Positions 1 through 10,013 of a DNA stretch of 12,261 nt are shown here, piece after piece. This DNA comes from Deltaproteobacteria bacterium. Its GTDB lineage: Bacteria; Myxococcota; Polyangia; Haliangiales; Haliangiaceae. Positions within the stretch are counted from its first letter, which is position 1, and each line of letters begins with the position of its first letter. The notes beneath the pieces were generated by a model. The model saw only the letters and a program-made list of their open reading frames with translations. It had not been told where the DNA came from and made no database searches. The stretch spans positions 1-12,261 of the forward strand of contig JAGSPR010000183.1 of NCBI GenBank assembly GCA_018262455.1, given 5' to 3'. Both the position numbers and the translations under genes were made by a program.

Positions 1-500
1 AGCGAGCCGCCCGCGACGAGCTCCATCGCGATGAACACGGTGTCGTCGTGGGTCGCGACGTCGAACACGGTCACGACGTTGGGGTGCGCGAGCCGTGCGA
101 TCGCGCGCCCCTCGCGCTGCAGGCGTGCCGAGGCCTCTCCGCCGGCCGTGGGGTGGAGCACCTTGAGCGCGACATTGCGATCGAGCTTGGGGTCCTTGGC
201 CGCGTAGACGACGCCCATGCCACCCTGGCCGAGCACGTTGGCGATCACGTAGCGGCCGATCACGGCGCCGCGCGGGGACCGGGTGGCGAGGTCGGCGATC
301 GCGGGCGCAACGGGCAGGGAGGTGAGCGTCGCCTCGAAGGCGTCGATCTTCGGTCCCGGGTGATGCGTCACGTCGACCCCGGTGATGCGGTCTCGGCACG
401 ATGCACACCCCGCGATGTGCTCGGTGACGAGCGCGGCGCTCGCTGGCGCGAGCTTGCCGTCGACGAACTGCAGCAGCAGGTCTTCAGCGATGCAGTCCAC
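1..500 (-). CDS. Ser/Thr protein kinase with N-terminal Cys/His module (partial, C-terminus beyond left edge)
   Basis: About 166 N-terminal residues of a Hanks-type Ser/Thr kinase are present. The glycine loop GQGGMG lies at residues 91-96, followed by VVYAAKD. The ATP-anchoring lysine is K113 in VALKVL, the helix-C glutamate is probably E130 in LQREGRAIARL, and HPNVVTVFDV and the hinge stretch FIAMELV follow. The catalytic loop and anything beyond it are off the window, so activity cannot be judged. Residues 1-36 carry C3, H28, C32 and C35 (HIAGCASC), the spacing of zinc-finger anti-sigma (zf-HC2-like) domains; a sensory or zinc-binding role is inference. The start must be the GTG at 500-498, because an in-frame TGA lies at 506-504, and an AAGG (510-507) sits six bases upstream. 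The gene follows the aldolase on the same strand with a 111-bp gap full of 14-bp repeats. Kinases of this layout are common in Myxococcota, where they phosphorylate cytoplasmic targets. Confidence 0.93.
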   Translation of the reverse strand, partial: MDCIAEDLLLQFVDGKLAPASAALVTEHIAGCASCRDRITGVDVTHHPGPKIDAFEATLTSLPVAPAIADLATRSPRGAVIGRYVIANVLGQGGMGVVYAAKDPKLDRNVALKVLHPTAGGEASARLQREGRAIARLAHPNVVTVFDVATHDDTVFIAMELVAGGS

Positions 501-506
501 CGGTCA

Positions 507-510
507 CCTT
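507..510 (-). promoter_or_regulatory. Shine-Dalgarno deciding the kinase GTG start
   Basis: On the minus strand AAGG (510-507) lies six bases before the GTG at 500. The only in-frame alternative upstream is blocked by a TGA at 506-504. This fixes the kinase start although the codon is GTG. Confidence 0.6.
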
Positions 511-536
511 GCCCACGTTATCACGGGCCAGATCAG

Positions 537-620
537 CCGGTTCAGGTACGCCGGTTCAGGCACGCCGGTTCAGGTACGCCGGTTCAGGTACGCCGGTTCA
601 GGTACGCCGGTTCAGGTACG
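537..620. repeat. Six tandem copies of a 14-bp unit
   Basis: The unit CCGGTTCAGGTACG repeats head to tail at 537-550, 551-564, 565-578, 579-592, 593-606 and 607-620. Five copies are identical and the second has one T-to-C change (CAGGCACG). Near-identity suggests recent expansion or ongoing slippage. The unit contains the short palindromes CCGG and GTAC but is not palindromic as a whole. On the minus strand it reads CGTACCTGAACCGG; the TGA in the rightmost copy (614-612) is the aldolase stop, and the left end lies 36 bp upstream of the kinase start. Changes in copy number would therefore alter the aldolase-kinase spacer but not the aldolase protein. There are no spacers, so it is not a CRISPR array. 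Confidence 0.95.
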
Positions 621-1367
621 ATAGCTCGGATCGATCCGATCGAGCTTGCGCAGCAGCGCGGGCCACGCGAGCCCGCCGCCGCCGCCGCGCATCACCATCG
701 AGGCCATCATCTTGGCCGTACCGAGCACGGCAGGCTCGATCTGGATCAGCTCGGCCTGGGCTGCCTGTGCGCGCAGCTGGATCGCGCACGTCGCCTCGAA
801 CAGGTACATCAGCAAGAACGCGTCCGCGATGCTCGGCCCGACGGTCAGCAGGCCGTGGTTGCGCAGCATGAAGAAGCTCTTGTCACCGAGATCGCGGACG
901 AGCCGCGGCTTCTCGTCGGCGTTGACCGCGATCCCTTCATAGTCGTGGTACGCGAGCGACGACAGCACGAACGTTGACTGCTGCGAGATCGGCAACACGC
1001 CCTGCTTGGAGGCCGACACCGCCACGCCGTTGAGGCTGTGGGTGTGCAGCACGCACTTCGCATCCTCGCGCCCGGCGTGGATCGCGCCGTGGATCGTGAA
1101 CCCCGCCGGGTTGATCTCGTAGGGGCTGTCCAGGAGCTTCTTGCCGTCGAGGTCGATCTTGACCAGGTTCGACGCGGTGATCTCGTCGAACGTCATCCCG
1201 TAGGGGTTGATCAGGAAGTGATGCTCGGGTCCCGGCAGGCGAGCCGAGATGTGCGTGAAGATCAGATCGTCCCAGTGGTAGTGGGCGACCAGGCGATAAC
1301 ACGCGGCGAGATCGACGCGCAGCTGCCACTCGACGTCACTGACTCGCGATTTCACGGCTTCGGTCAT
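612..1367 (-). CDS. Class II aldolase/adducin family protein (adducin-like)
   Basis: A 251-residue cytoplasmic protein of the class II aldolase/adducin superfamily (L-fuculose-phosphate aldolase fold). Expected zinc-ligand histidines are present: H108 and H110 in VLHTHS and H171 in MLRNHGLL. Aligning [22 protein letters not shown] with E. coli FucA places G89 where FucA has its catalytic Glu73. That residue is likewise missing in adducin-like members, so aldol cleavage should not be assumed; substrate and reaction are unknown. The C-terminus ([18 protein letters not shown]) looks like the normal family end, although the stop lies inside the 14-bp repeat array. The ATG at 1367 was chosen because similarity starts there and AGGA lies about ten bases upstream; the frame stays open to 1439, which would overlap argG. 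It is transcribed divergently from argG with 61 bp between starts, and the kinase lies downstream on the same strand. Family assignment is firm; function is not. Confidence 0.92.
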   Translation of the reverse strand: MTEAVKSRVSDVEWQLRVDLAACYRLVAHYHWDDLIFTHISARLPGPEHHFLINPYGMTFDEITASNLVKIDLDGKKLLDSPYEINPAGFTIHGAIHAGREDAKCVLHTHSLNGVAVSASKQGVLPISQQSTFVLSSLAYHDYEGIAVNADEKPRLVRDLGDKSFFMLRNHGLLTVGPSIADAFLLMYLFEATCAIQLRAQAAQAELIQIEPAVLGTAKMMASMVMRGGGGGLAWPALLRKLDRIDPSYRT

Positions 1368-1428
1368 GCCGCATCCTAGCGCAGTCCGTCCGTTCTCAGG
1401 ATGGATGGAGAACGTGGTAGGAGAGGGC
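1368..1428. promoter_or_regulatory. Divergent intergenic region, aldolase / argG
   Basis: These 61 bp must hold or overlap the 5' signals of two divergent genes. The argG Shine-Dalgarno (AGGAG within TAGGAGAGGG, 1418-1427) is clear. I see no convincing -35/-10 pair and no recognisable arginine operator, so the promoters may extend into the coding ends. Confidence 0.4.
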
Positions 1429-2781
1429 ATGAGCCGCATCTACCGCTCGCTGCCACCGAAGGGGACGCGCCTCGCGATCGCGTTCTCGGGAGGTCTGGAT
1501 ACCCGCTGCGCCGTGGCGTGGCTGGCGGAGCAGGGCATGGACGTGCGCTGCTACACCGCCGATCTGGCGCAGCCCGACGAGGCCAACTCGAATGACATCC
1601 CGCCGATCGCGCTCGAGCACGGCGCCCGTGCGGCGCGCCTGATCGACTGCCGCGAGAGCCTGGTGCGCGAGGGTCTGGTCGCGATCCAGTGCGGCGCCTT
1701 CCACCTGTCGGTGGGCGGCAAGAAGTACTTCAACACCACGCCGCTGGGCCGCGCGGTCACCACCACGGCGATCGTGCGGGCGATGGTCGACGACGACGTC
1801 CACGTGTTCGGCGACGGCTCGACCCACAAGGGCAACGACATCCAGCGGTTCTACCGCTACGGCATTCTCGTCGACCCGACGCTGCGCATCTACAAGCCGT
1901 GGCTCGACAGCGCCTTCGTCAAGGCGTTCGGCGGTCGCACCGAGATGTCCCAGTATCTCGAGCGCATCGGCAAGCCGTACAAGACCGGCGTCGACAAGGC
2001 GTACTCCACGGACGCGAACCTGCTGGGCGCCACCCACGAGGCCAAGGACCTCGAGCGCCTCGATCGCGGCATCCGCATCGTCGAGCCGATCATGGGCGTG
2101 GCGTTCTGGAAGCCCGAGGTGGCGATCACGGCCGAGGAGATCACGATCGGCTTCGAGCAGGGCCGGCCGATGACGCTCAACGGCCAGCGCTTCGAATCAC
2201 CGTACGCGATGTTCGTCGAGGCCAACCGGCTCGGCGGGCGCCACGGACTGGGGATGAGCGATCAGATCGAGAACCGCGTCATCGACGCCAAGAGTCGTGG
2301 CATCTACGAGGCGCCGGGCATGGCGCTCCTGCACATCGCCTACGAGCGGCTGCTCTCGGCAATCCACAACGAGAACACGCTCGAGCTGTACGCCACGCTG
2401 GGCCGTCGCCTCGGCCGCTTGCTCTACGAGGGGAAGTGGTACGACCCCGAGGCCTGCCTGCTCAAGGAAGGCCTGACTCGCTGGGTGGCGCCGAGCGTCA
2501 CCGGCGAGGTCACGCTCGAGCTGCGCCGCGGCGACGACTACACGATCGTCGCTACCAGGGCGCAGCACATGGCCTACGGTCCCGACAAGCTGTCGATGGA
2601 GCGCGTCGAGGAGCCGGCATTCACGCCCGAGGATCGGATCGGTGCGCTCGAGCTGCAGAACCTGTCGGTCGGCGACAACCGCGACCTGCTCCTGCACCAC
2701 CTGTCCAGCCTGCGCCTGCTCGCGCCGAGCGGCGGCGATCCGCTGGGCCGCTTGCTCGGCGCCGCCGACGACGCGACGTGA
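1429..2781 (+). CDS. argG: Argininosuccinate synthase, long (E. coli-like) type
   Basis: Joins citrulline and aspartate using ATP (giving AMP and PPi) to form argininosuccinate, the penultimate step of arginine synthesis; cytoplasmic. The 450 residues match the roughly 447-residue E. coli form over nearly the whole length. Shared blocks include the N-type ATP-binding loop AFSGGLDT (residues 18-25), [91 protein letters not shown] and [14 protein letters not shown]. One oddity is R26, where E. coli has serine right after SGGLDT. ATG 1429 was chosen for its AGGAG ribosome site and its match to the E. coli N-terminus; an in-frame ATG at 1366 would add 21 unlike residues and overlap the aldolase start. 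No argH, argF or other arginine gene is in the window, so the gene stands alone. Identification is very secure. Confidence 0.97.
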   Translation: MSRIYRSLPPKGTRLAIAFSGGLDTRCAVAWLAEQGMDVRCYTADLAQPDEANSNDIPPIALEHGARAARLIDCRESLVREGLVAIQCGAFHLSVGGKKYFNTTPLGRAVTTTAIVRAMVDDDVHVFGDGSTHKGNDIQRFYRYGILVDPTLRIYKPWLDSAFVKAFGGRTEMSQYLERIGKPYKTGVDKAYSTDANLLGATHEAKDLERLDRGIRIVEPIMGVAFWKPEVAITAEEITIGFEQGRPMTLNGQRFESPYAMFVEANRLGGRHGLGMSDQIENRVIDAKSRGIYEAPGMALLHIAYERLLSAIHNENTLELYATLGRRLGRLLYEGKWYDPEACLLKEGLTRWVAPSVTGEVTLELRRGDDYTIVATRAQHMAYGPDKLSMERVEEPAFTPEDRIGALELQNLSVGDNRDLLLHHLSSLRLLAPSGGDPLGRLLGAADDAT

Positions 2782-2840
2782 GCTCGGGCGCTCCCGGATC
2801 GACGCAATAATTGTCCACCGCGGGCCGTCTGTCCAAGCGC

Positions 2841-5411
<2,571 letters not shown>

Positions 5412-5521
5412 GAGTCTGAGTCTCGCGCACCTACATCGGAGTTCGCTGCGTCCTGGTGGATTGCTGGCACTCGCGAGGTAACGCGCTTTACTCCGGGCGC
5501 GCCCGCGGGGCTAACTGGTAC
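5412..5521 (+). promoter_or_regulatory. Leader region of the OmpA-family gene
   Basis: A 110-bp gap between two plus-strand genes. It contains two overlapping palindromes, GGGCGCGCCC (5495-5504) and CCCGCGGG (5502-5509), about 12-27 bases before the start codon. They could be a protein-binding site or a leader structure, but in such GC-rich DNA they may be chance. No clear -35/-10 pair and only a weak ribosome site are visible. Confidence 0.25.
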
Positions 5522-6580
5522 ATGTTCTCCCGCGTCCGCTTGATCGCTGTCCTCTCGGTCGCCGTTCCGCTTTACGCCTTCGCGGACAGCCCACAACCAG
5601 CCTCGGAGGGAGACGTCTGGTCGAAGTACGACTTCGTGCCCGGCGCGAAGGTGCTGTTCTTCGAGGACTTCATCCCCGTCGACAAGAAGCCCGGCCCGCT
5701 TGCGCACCTCAAGAATCCCACCGCGAGGCTCGACCTGCAGGATCACGCAGGGGGCAAGTGGCTGCGATGCCGGCCACCCTGCGGCTTCGACGTCGTGTTG
5801 CCACAGGTCCTGCCCGAGCGGTTCACCGTCGACTTCGACCTCGATGGGCCCGGAGGCGTCGGCGTCCGGTTCAACGCCGTGAAGCCCGACGGATCCCAGT
5901 TCGATACCCCGGTCAACGCCGACTCGAGCCCGTCGACCCTGGCGTACGACAACGGAGGGGACAAAGGTCGGAGCAACGAGATCGATCGGATCGCTGGCAT
6001 CGACGGCACCAAGCCCATGCACTACAGCTGGTCGTTCGACGGCGCCAAGGTGAAGGCCTATGCCGCGCAGTTGCCCGGGCTGGACGTGCCCGCGCTGCTC
6101 ATGCCGCGCACCGCTCGCCTTCACTTCGAGTTCGTCGGCGGTGACGATCCAACGCTCATCGATCACAACGTCGTCACCTGGCTGACGAACCTCCGGGTCG
6201 CCGCCGGTGGCAATCCCGTCCTGTTCGACGAGCTGTCGAAGAAGGGGCGGGTCGTGCTGCAAGGCATCCTGTTCGACACCAATCGGGATCGGATCCGGCC
6301 GGAGTCGACGCCCACGCTCGTCGCGGTGGCGAAGATGCTGGCCGAGCACGCCGAGCTCAAGCTCGCCATCGAGGGGTACACGGATAACCAGGGGGTCGCT
6401 GCGGCGAACCAGACGCTCAGCGAGCAACGTGCCGCCGCCGTCAAGGCATGGCTCGTGGCCCACAAGGTCGCCGCCGCGAGGCTCGCACCGAAGGGGTTCG
6501 GGCAGACCAAGCCGGTCGGCAACAACGACACGGCCGAGGGCCGCCAAGCCAACCGGCGGGTCGAGCTCGTCCGGCAGTGA
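5522..6580 (+). CDS. OmpA-family peptidoglycan-binding protein with lectin-like N-terminal domain
   Basis: A 352-residue periplasmic or outer-membrane-associated protein. A signal peptide MFSRVRLIAVLSVAVPLYAFA is likely cut after A21. Residues about 35-235 begin VLFFEDFIPVD and run as a beta-rich domain (FTVDFDLDGPGGVGVRF, HYSWSFDGAKVKAY, TARLHFEFVGGDD) resembling concanavalin A/LamG-like jelly rolls; that assignment is from pattern only. From about residue 242 to the end is an OmpA C-terminal domain: ILFDTNRDRIRPES, then GYTDNQG and LSEQRAAAV, ending GRQANRRVEL. D288 and R303 are 15 residues apart, like D271 and R286 of E. coli OmpA, which grip meso-diaminopimelate of peptidoglycan. There is no beta-barrel, so this is a linker protein and not a porin. 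ATG 5522 starts the signal peptide; the frame opens at GTG 5456 without a signal. It is preceded by the DUF3160 gene (110 bp) and converges on the CBM9-like gene. Confidence 0.92.
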   Translation: MFSRVRLIAVLSVAVPLYAFADSPQPASEGDVWSKYDFVPGAKVLFFEDFIPVDKKPGPLAHLKNPTARLDLQDHAGGKWLRCRPPCGFDVVLPQVLPERFTVDFDLDGPGGVGVRFNAVKPDGSQFDTPVNADSSPSTLAYDNGGDKGRSNEIDRIAGIDGTKPMHYSWSFDGAKVKAYAAQLPGLDVPALLMPRTARLHFEFVGGDDPTLIDHNVVTWLTNLRVAAGGNPVLFDELSKKGRVVLQGILFDTNRDRIRPESTPTLVAVAKMLAEHAELKLAIEGYTDNQGVAAANQTLSEQRAAAVKAWLVAHKVAAARLAPKGFGQTKPVGNNDTAEGRQANRRVELVRQ

Positions 6581-6582
6581 TC

Positions 6583-6599
6583 CGGACCCTCATCGTCCG
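6583..6599. terminator. Possible bidirectional hairpin between convergent genes
   Basis: CGGAC (6583-6587) and GTCCG (6595-6599) form a five-base-pair all-match stem with a seven-base loop, placed three bases after the OmpA-family stop and 19 bases beyond the CBM9-like stop. There is no T-tract on either side, so at best it is a weak or factor-dependent terminator. Confidence 0.3.
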
Positions 6600-6617
6600 C
6601 GACTCGCTTGTCCCGGG

Positions 6618-7373
6618 TCAGGGGGCCGTGTGCGAAGGATCGTTGGGCTGCGCAGGCGACGCGAAGTCGACTCGCAGGTACCTGGTGAGCGGGAGCGTGG
6701 CGCTGTAGCCATCGGCGAAGTTGTCGGGGTAGAGCCCGGCGAAGTTGCCCTCGAAGGTCGGCTTCTCGTTGATCATCCACGTCACGACGCCGATCGAGGT
6801 CGCGCCGCCGAGCAGCGTGCGCGGGATCGCGAGCTCGACGAACGTGCCGGACTGCGCGGAGGTCGGCGTGTCGATCGTCGTGTAGGTGTCGTCGGCGGCG
6901 CGATGCTCGATCGACGCGAAGGTCCCGTCGCACCTCCAGCGCGCGTAGAGCTCGGCGCCGAACCCGCTCGGGAAGGTTGCCTGCTGGGTGTTGTAGCGCA
7001 GGCTCGTGGCGCCGCCGGTGGCCGCGCCCGGATCGACGTCGATGTAGACGAACAGCCACTTGTTCGCGGTGTCGAGCGCCGCCGGATCGAGATCCGGCCC
7101 CGAGTAGCCGACGTAGACCGCATGATCGTCCCACGCGATCCGCGCGGCGTACGCGTTCGACGTGGTCGGGAACTGCTCGGCCGCGACGAAGTCATCGGCG
7201 CCATCGATCTGGATCGAGTGGCGATATGCTCCGAGCTCGTCGGGTGGGGTGTCGAACCCGACGGGGGCATCGAACCCGACGGGGACATCGCGATCGGTGC
7301 CGCCGTCGAGCTTGGGCCCGGCATTGCCGGCGACACCGCAAGCTGCGAGCGAGCCCACGAGCAGGAGGCGCAT
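6618..7373 (-). CDS. Lipoprotein with CBM9-like domain
   Basis: A 251-residue predicted lipoprotein. The signal MRLLLVGSLAACG ends in lipobox LAAC with C12 as the lipidated residue and glycine at +2. A linker rich in Asp/Gly/Pro follows, with a duplicated PVGFD(A/T) motif at residues 31-42. From about residue 53 the order SIQIDGADDF, ARIAWDDHAVYVGYSG (78-92), KWLFVYIDVDPG (105-116), GFGAELYARW (137-146) and GTFVELAIPRTLLG (176-189) resembles the family 9 carbohydrate-binding-module-like fold (ligand-side WDD, then a YID-D strand). Binding of sugar is unproven and no catalytic domain is attached. ATG 7373 was chosen because it gives a compact lipoprotein signal; ATG 7388 is an alternative adding five residues. 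Neither has a good Shine-Dalgarno. It converges on the OmpA-family gene and diverges from the M1 peptidase gene, 137 bp away. Confidence 0.82.
   Translation of the reverse strand: MRLLLVGSLAACGVAGNAGPKLDGGTDRDVPVGFDAPVGFDTPPDELGAYRHSIQIDGADDFVAAEQFPTTSNAYAARIAWDDHAVYVGYSGPDLDPAALDTANKWLFVYIDVDPGAATGGATSLRYNTQQATFPSGFGAELYARWRCDGTFASIEHRAADDTYTTIDTPTSAQSGTFVELAIPRTLLGGATSIGVVTWMINEKPTFEGNFAGLYPDNFADGYSATLPLTRYLRVDFASPAQPNDPSHTAP
7252..7287. repeat. Two tandem 18-bp units inside the CBM9-like gene
   Basis: TCGAACCCGACGGGGRCA occurs at 7252-7269 and 7270-7287 with one difference (G/A at R). On the coding strand it doubles a six-residue VGFD-type motif in the linker after the lipid anchor. It is an in-frame duplication. 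Confidence 0.9.
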
Positions 7374-7510
7374 CACGCCGGCGAGCATACGCGCCGGCTG
7401 TGGCCGCGTCAGGCGTTTTCGCCCCGCGACCCCGCTTGCGAGTACTCCGCGACGCAACGGTCAGCGAGAGTGATTGGCGTTCCGCTGGGTTGCGGCCTCT
7501 ACTCGGCGCC
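7374..7510. promoter_or_regulatory. Divergent intergenic region, CBM9-like lipoprotein / M1 peptidase
   Basis: These 137 bp separate two divergent starts and should contain both promoters. I find no convincing sigma-70 or sigma-54 pair, no strong inverted repeat and no good ribosome site directly before ATG 7511. The plus frame is open through the region, but the residues are Arg/Ala-rich and precede an obvious signal peptide, so it is not coding. Confidence 0.35.
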
Positions 7511-9991
7511 ATGCCTCGCCTGTCCTGGATCGCCGCGACCCTCGCCCTGATCGCTGCAGCGTGTGACGACGCGCCCACCACGGCGAGCTGCCTGCCCGAT
7601 TGCCCCGGTGACCGGGGCTACGACGCGGTGTCCTACCACCTGCGCGGCAGCTTCGACTGGTCCTCCTTCACGATGACCGCGAGCGAGGACATCACGCTGA
7701 TCGCGGCGATGCCCGTCCTCGAGCTCGACGCCCGGGTCGACATCACGGCCGTGCATGCCGGCGACCAGCCGCTCGCGTTCGCGGTCGACGCCACCGCCGG
7801 CACGCTCCGCGTCGATCTCACGCCGCTCGCGTCGGGTGCGGACCCGGTGACGTTCACGGTGGACTACACCGCGGCACCATCGGACGCGATGCGCGTCGGC
7901 GGTCCGCGTGACGATGATCCGGTCGCGGGTACGGTGATCTTCACCGACTCCGAGCCGGACCGCGGCCTGGCCTGGCTGGTCGCCAAGCACGATCCCGCGG
8001 ACCGCGCCGAGTTCGCCGTCGAGCTCGATCTGCCCGCGGCGCTCGACGCGGTGTCCAACGGTGCCCGGACTGGCGACGAGACGAGCGCGACCGGTCACGT
8101 CGTGCGCTACGCGATCACGCAGCCGGTGCCGACCTACCTGATGGCGTTCGCCGCCGGCGATCTCGTCCACGTCGATCGCACGACCGGGCGCATCCCGCTG
8201 GCGATCTGGCACCGCCGCGGCCTCGCGATCGACGCCAACCAGAACCTCGACGCGATCGCCGACGCGATGGCGACGTTCGAGGCGCTGGTCGGGCCGTACC
8301 CGTGGGACAGCTACGCCGTGATCCTCGCGCCGGGCTTCAACGGCGGCATGGAGAACGCGACGATCACGTTCAACGCCGAGTCGTCCGGGCTGGGCAACGT
8401 CGGCTTCGTGCTCAACGCCCACGAGCTGGCGCATCACTGGTTCGGTGACTGGGTGACGATGCGGACCTATGACGACGTCTGGTTCAAGGAGGGCATGGCG
8501 ACGCTGCTCGAGACCGAGGCGCAGCGCGCGCACCGCGATCAGCTGACCAGCGTGCCGCGGCTGTTCGGCGGCGACCACAGCTACAGCCAGCGCGACGCGA
8601 TCGTCGACCCGACGCTGCGCGGGCTCGACAAGTACACCTCGGGACCGTACGAGCGCGCGGCGTGGTCGATCACCCAGGTGCGCGCGCTGATCGGCGAGGA
8701 CGCGTTCTGGTCGAGCCTGCGGGGCTTCCTCGCGGCGAATGCGCTCGGCACCGCGACCGGCGAGATGTTCGTGCGCTCGTTCGCGCCCGCGCTCGACGAG
8801 CCCCACATCCAGCAGTGGCTGGCGGCGCTGTCGTCGCACCGCTCGCCGGCGATCACCGCGACCACGCTGGCCACCGCCGGCGGCACCGAGATCGCGCTCG
8901 GGCTCGATGATCCCGACCACACGCTGGTCGCACCGATCTCGATCACCGTGGTCGACGCGAGCGGGGCGGCGACGCCCGCGATGCTGCCGGCCACGATCAC
9001 CGTGCCCACCGGCGGCTACCTGGCGCTCGACGAGCGCGACGTCCACCCGTCGTGGCCGGCGTCGTTCGCGATCTCGCAGGCGTCGTACACCAGCGTGGGC
9101 GCGCTGTCGCTGCCGGGCAGCGCGGCCGCGATCTCGGCGTGGGAGGCGCGCGCGGCCGCGGATCAGGAGCGCGTGCTGTCCGAGGTCGGCCTGCCGAGCA
9201 ACGATGTGACCGCGGTGGTCGGCGCGCTCGACTCGAGCCTGGCGCGCCGCTCGGCGGTGTTCGCGGCATGCGTCGCGCTCCCCGGGCTGTCCGCGACCGA
9301 GGCCGCGACGATGCGCACCGCCCTCGCACCCATGCTCGCGAATCCGGCGGTGCCGAGCTTCGCCAGCTTCTACGCCGCGTGCGGGACCGAGCTCGCGCAG
9401 CCGCTCGGCGACGAGCTCGCGACGCTCGCCGACACCGTCACGCCCGCCACCACCGGGCGCCTCGACTACCTGCTGTCGTTCGACCACGGCGATCGCACCT
9501 TCGCGCTGATCTCGAAGGTCGCGACCACCGCACCGACCGTGACGCTCCGCGATCGCGCGATCAGCCGGCTGTCGCTCTCGACCCTCGGCAGGTACTCGGC
9601 GATCCCGGCGGATCAGCTCGCGGCGTGGCAGGCGTTCTTCCGCGAACGGTTCGCGGCGATCACCTCGGTGACCCGGTTCGTGCCGGTGTGGCGCTCGGCG
9701 ATCGCGCTCGGTGACGTGGCCGCGCTGCCGCTCGCCGCCCCGCTGCTCCACAGCGTGCCGATGTCACCCGCGCTGCAGCAGGGCACGGTGTGCGATGCGT
9801 TTGATCTCGGCCGGGTCACCGCGGGCGCGTGGGAGGCGTTCCAGCAGGCGACGCTGCCCTGGGACACGCTGTCGCCCGAGGCGGCGGCCGTGCTCGCCGA
9901 TCCCACGCAGTGCCAGGCTCAGCGCCTGCGTCCCGACGCGACCCGCCGGGTCTCCAAGGAGCTCCGCGAGGCCCACGCGTCGCTTCGGTGA
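7511..9991 (+). CDS. M1 family metallopeptidase, lipoprotein
   Basis: An 826-residue zinc aminopeptidase of the M1 (gluzincin) family, which removes N-terminal residues from peptides. The lipoprotein signal MPRLSWIAATLALIAAACDD has a somewhat weak lipobox (AAAC, C18) followed by Asp at +2 and +3. An N-terminal beta domain covers about residues 35-235. The substrate-anchoring exopeptidase motif GGMEN is at 278-282. The zinc motif HELAHHWFGDW gives H304, E305 and H308, with the third ligand E327 in VWFKEGMATLLE exactly 18 residues on, so the active site is intact. Y at GPYERAAW is the probable transition-state tyrosine. After about residue 440 comes an Ala-rich beta then helical C-terminal region as in ERAP1-like members. 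ATG 7511 is set by the signal peptide; the frame is open far upstream without one. The end converges on the next gene with 22 bp between stops. Confidence 0.95.
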   Translation: MPRLSWIAATLALIAAACDDAPTTASCLPDCPGDRGYDAVSYHLRGSFDWSSFTMTASEDITLIAAMPVLELDARVDITAVHAGDQPLAFAVDATAGTLRVDLTPLASGADPVTFTVDYTAAPSDAMRVGGPRDDDPVAGTVIFTDSEPDRGLAWLVAKHDPADRAEFAVELDLPAALDAVSNGARTGDETSATGHVVRYAITQPVPTYLMAFAAGDLVHVDRTTGRIPLAIWHRRGLAIDANQNLDAIADAMATFEALVGPYPWDSYAVILAPGFNGGMENATITFNAESSGLGNVGFVLNAHELAHHWFGDWVTMRTYDDVWFKEGMATLLETEAQRAHRDQLTSVPRLFGGDHSYSQRDAIVDPTLRGLDKYTSGPYERAAWSITQVRALIGEDAFWSSLRGFLAANALGTATGEMFVRSFAPALDEPHIQQWLAALSSHRSPAITATTLATAGGTEIALGLDDPDHTLVAPISITVVDASGAATPAMLPATITVPTGGYLALDERDVHPSWPASFAISQASYTSVGALSLPGSAAAISAWEARAAADQERVLSEVGLPSNDVTAVVGALDSSLARRSAVFAACVALPGLSATEAATMRTALAPMLANPAVPSFASFYAACGTELAQPLGDELATLADTVTPATTGRLDYLLSFDHGDRTFALISKVATTAPTVTLRDRAISRLSLSTLGRYSAIPADQLAAWQAFFRERFAAITSVTRFVPVWRSAIALGDVAALPLAAPLLHSVPMSPALQQGTVCDAFDLGRVTAGAWEAFQQATLPWDTLSPEAAAVLADPTQCQAQRLRPDATRRVSKELREAHASLR

Positions 9992-10013
9992 CGGCCCTGG
10001 TTCCGCAGAAGAC

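Noticed and set aside
537..620. CRISPR array
   Set aside because: The 14-bp units are directly adjacent with no spacers, and no cas gene is present.
48..977. Plus-strand frame across the kinase, the 14-bp array and the aldolase
   Set aside because: It overlaps two recognised genes on the other strand, and its apparent peptide repeat is only the translation of the 14-bp array.
1368..1439. Upstream extension of the aldolase to 1439
   Set aside because: It would overlap the argG start, and the extra residues have no family similarity; the ATG at 1367 has an AGGA upstream.
5465..5480. Sigma-54-like TGGCAC before the OmpA-family gene
   Set aside because: The required GC dinucleotide at the -12 position is absent (GT instead).
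6977..7510. N-terminal extension of the M1 peptidase frame
   Set aside because: It overlaps the CBM9-like lipoprotein gene, is Arg/Pro-rich, and would bury the lipoprotein signal that begins at 7511.
7499..9751. Long minus-strand open frame (750 codons) opposite the M1 peptidase
   Set aside because: Same Arg/Gly/Asp-rich shadow composition; the plus strand carries intact GGMEN and HEXXH-18-E motifs.
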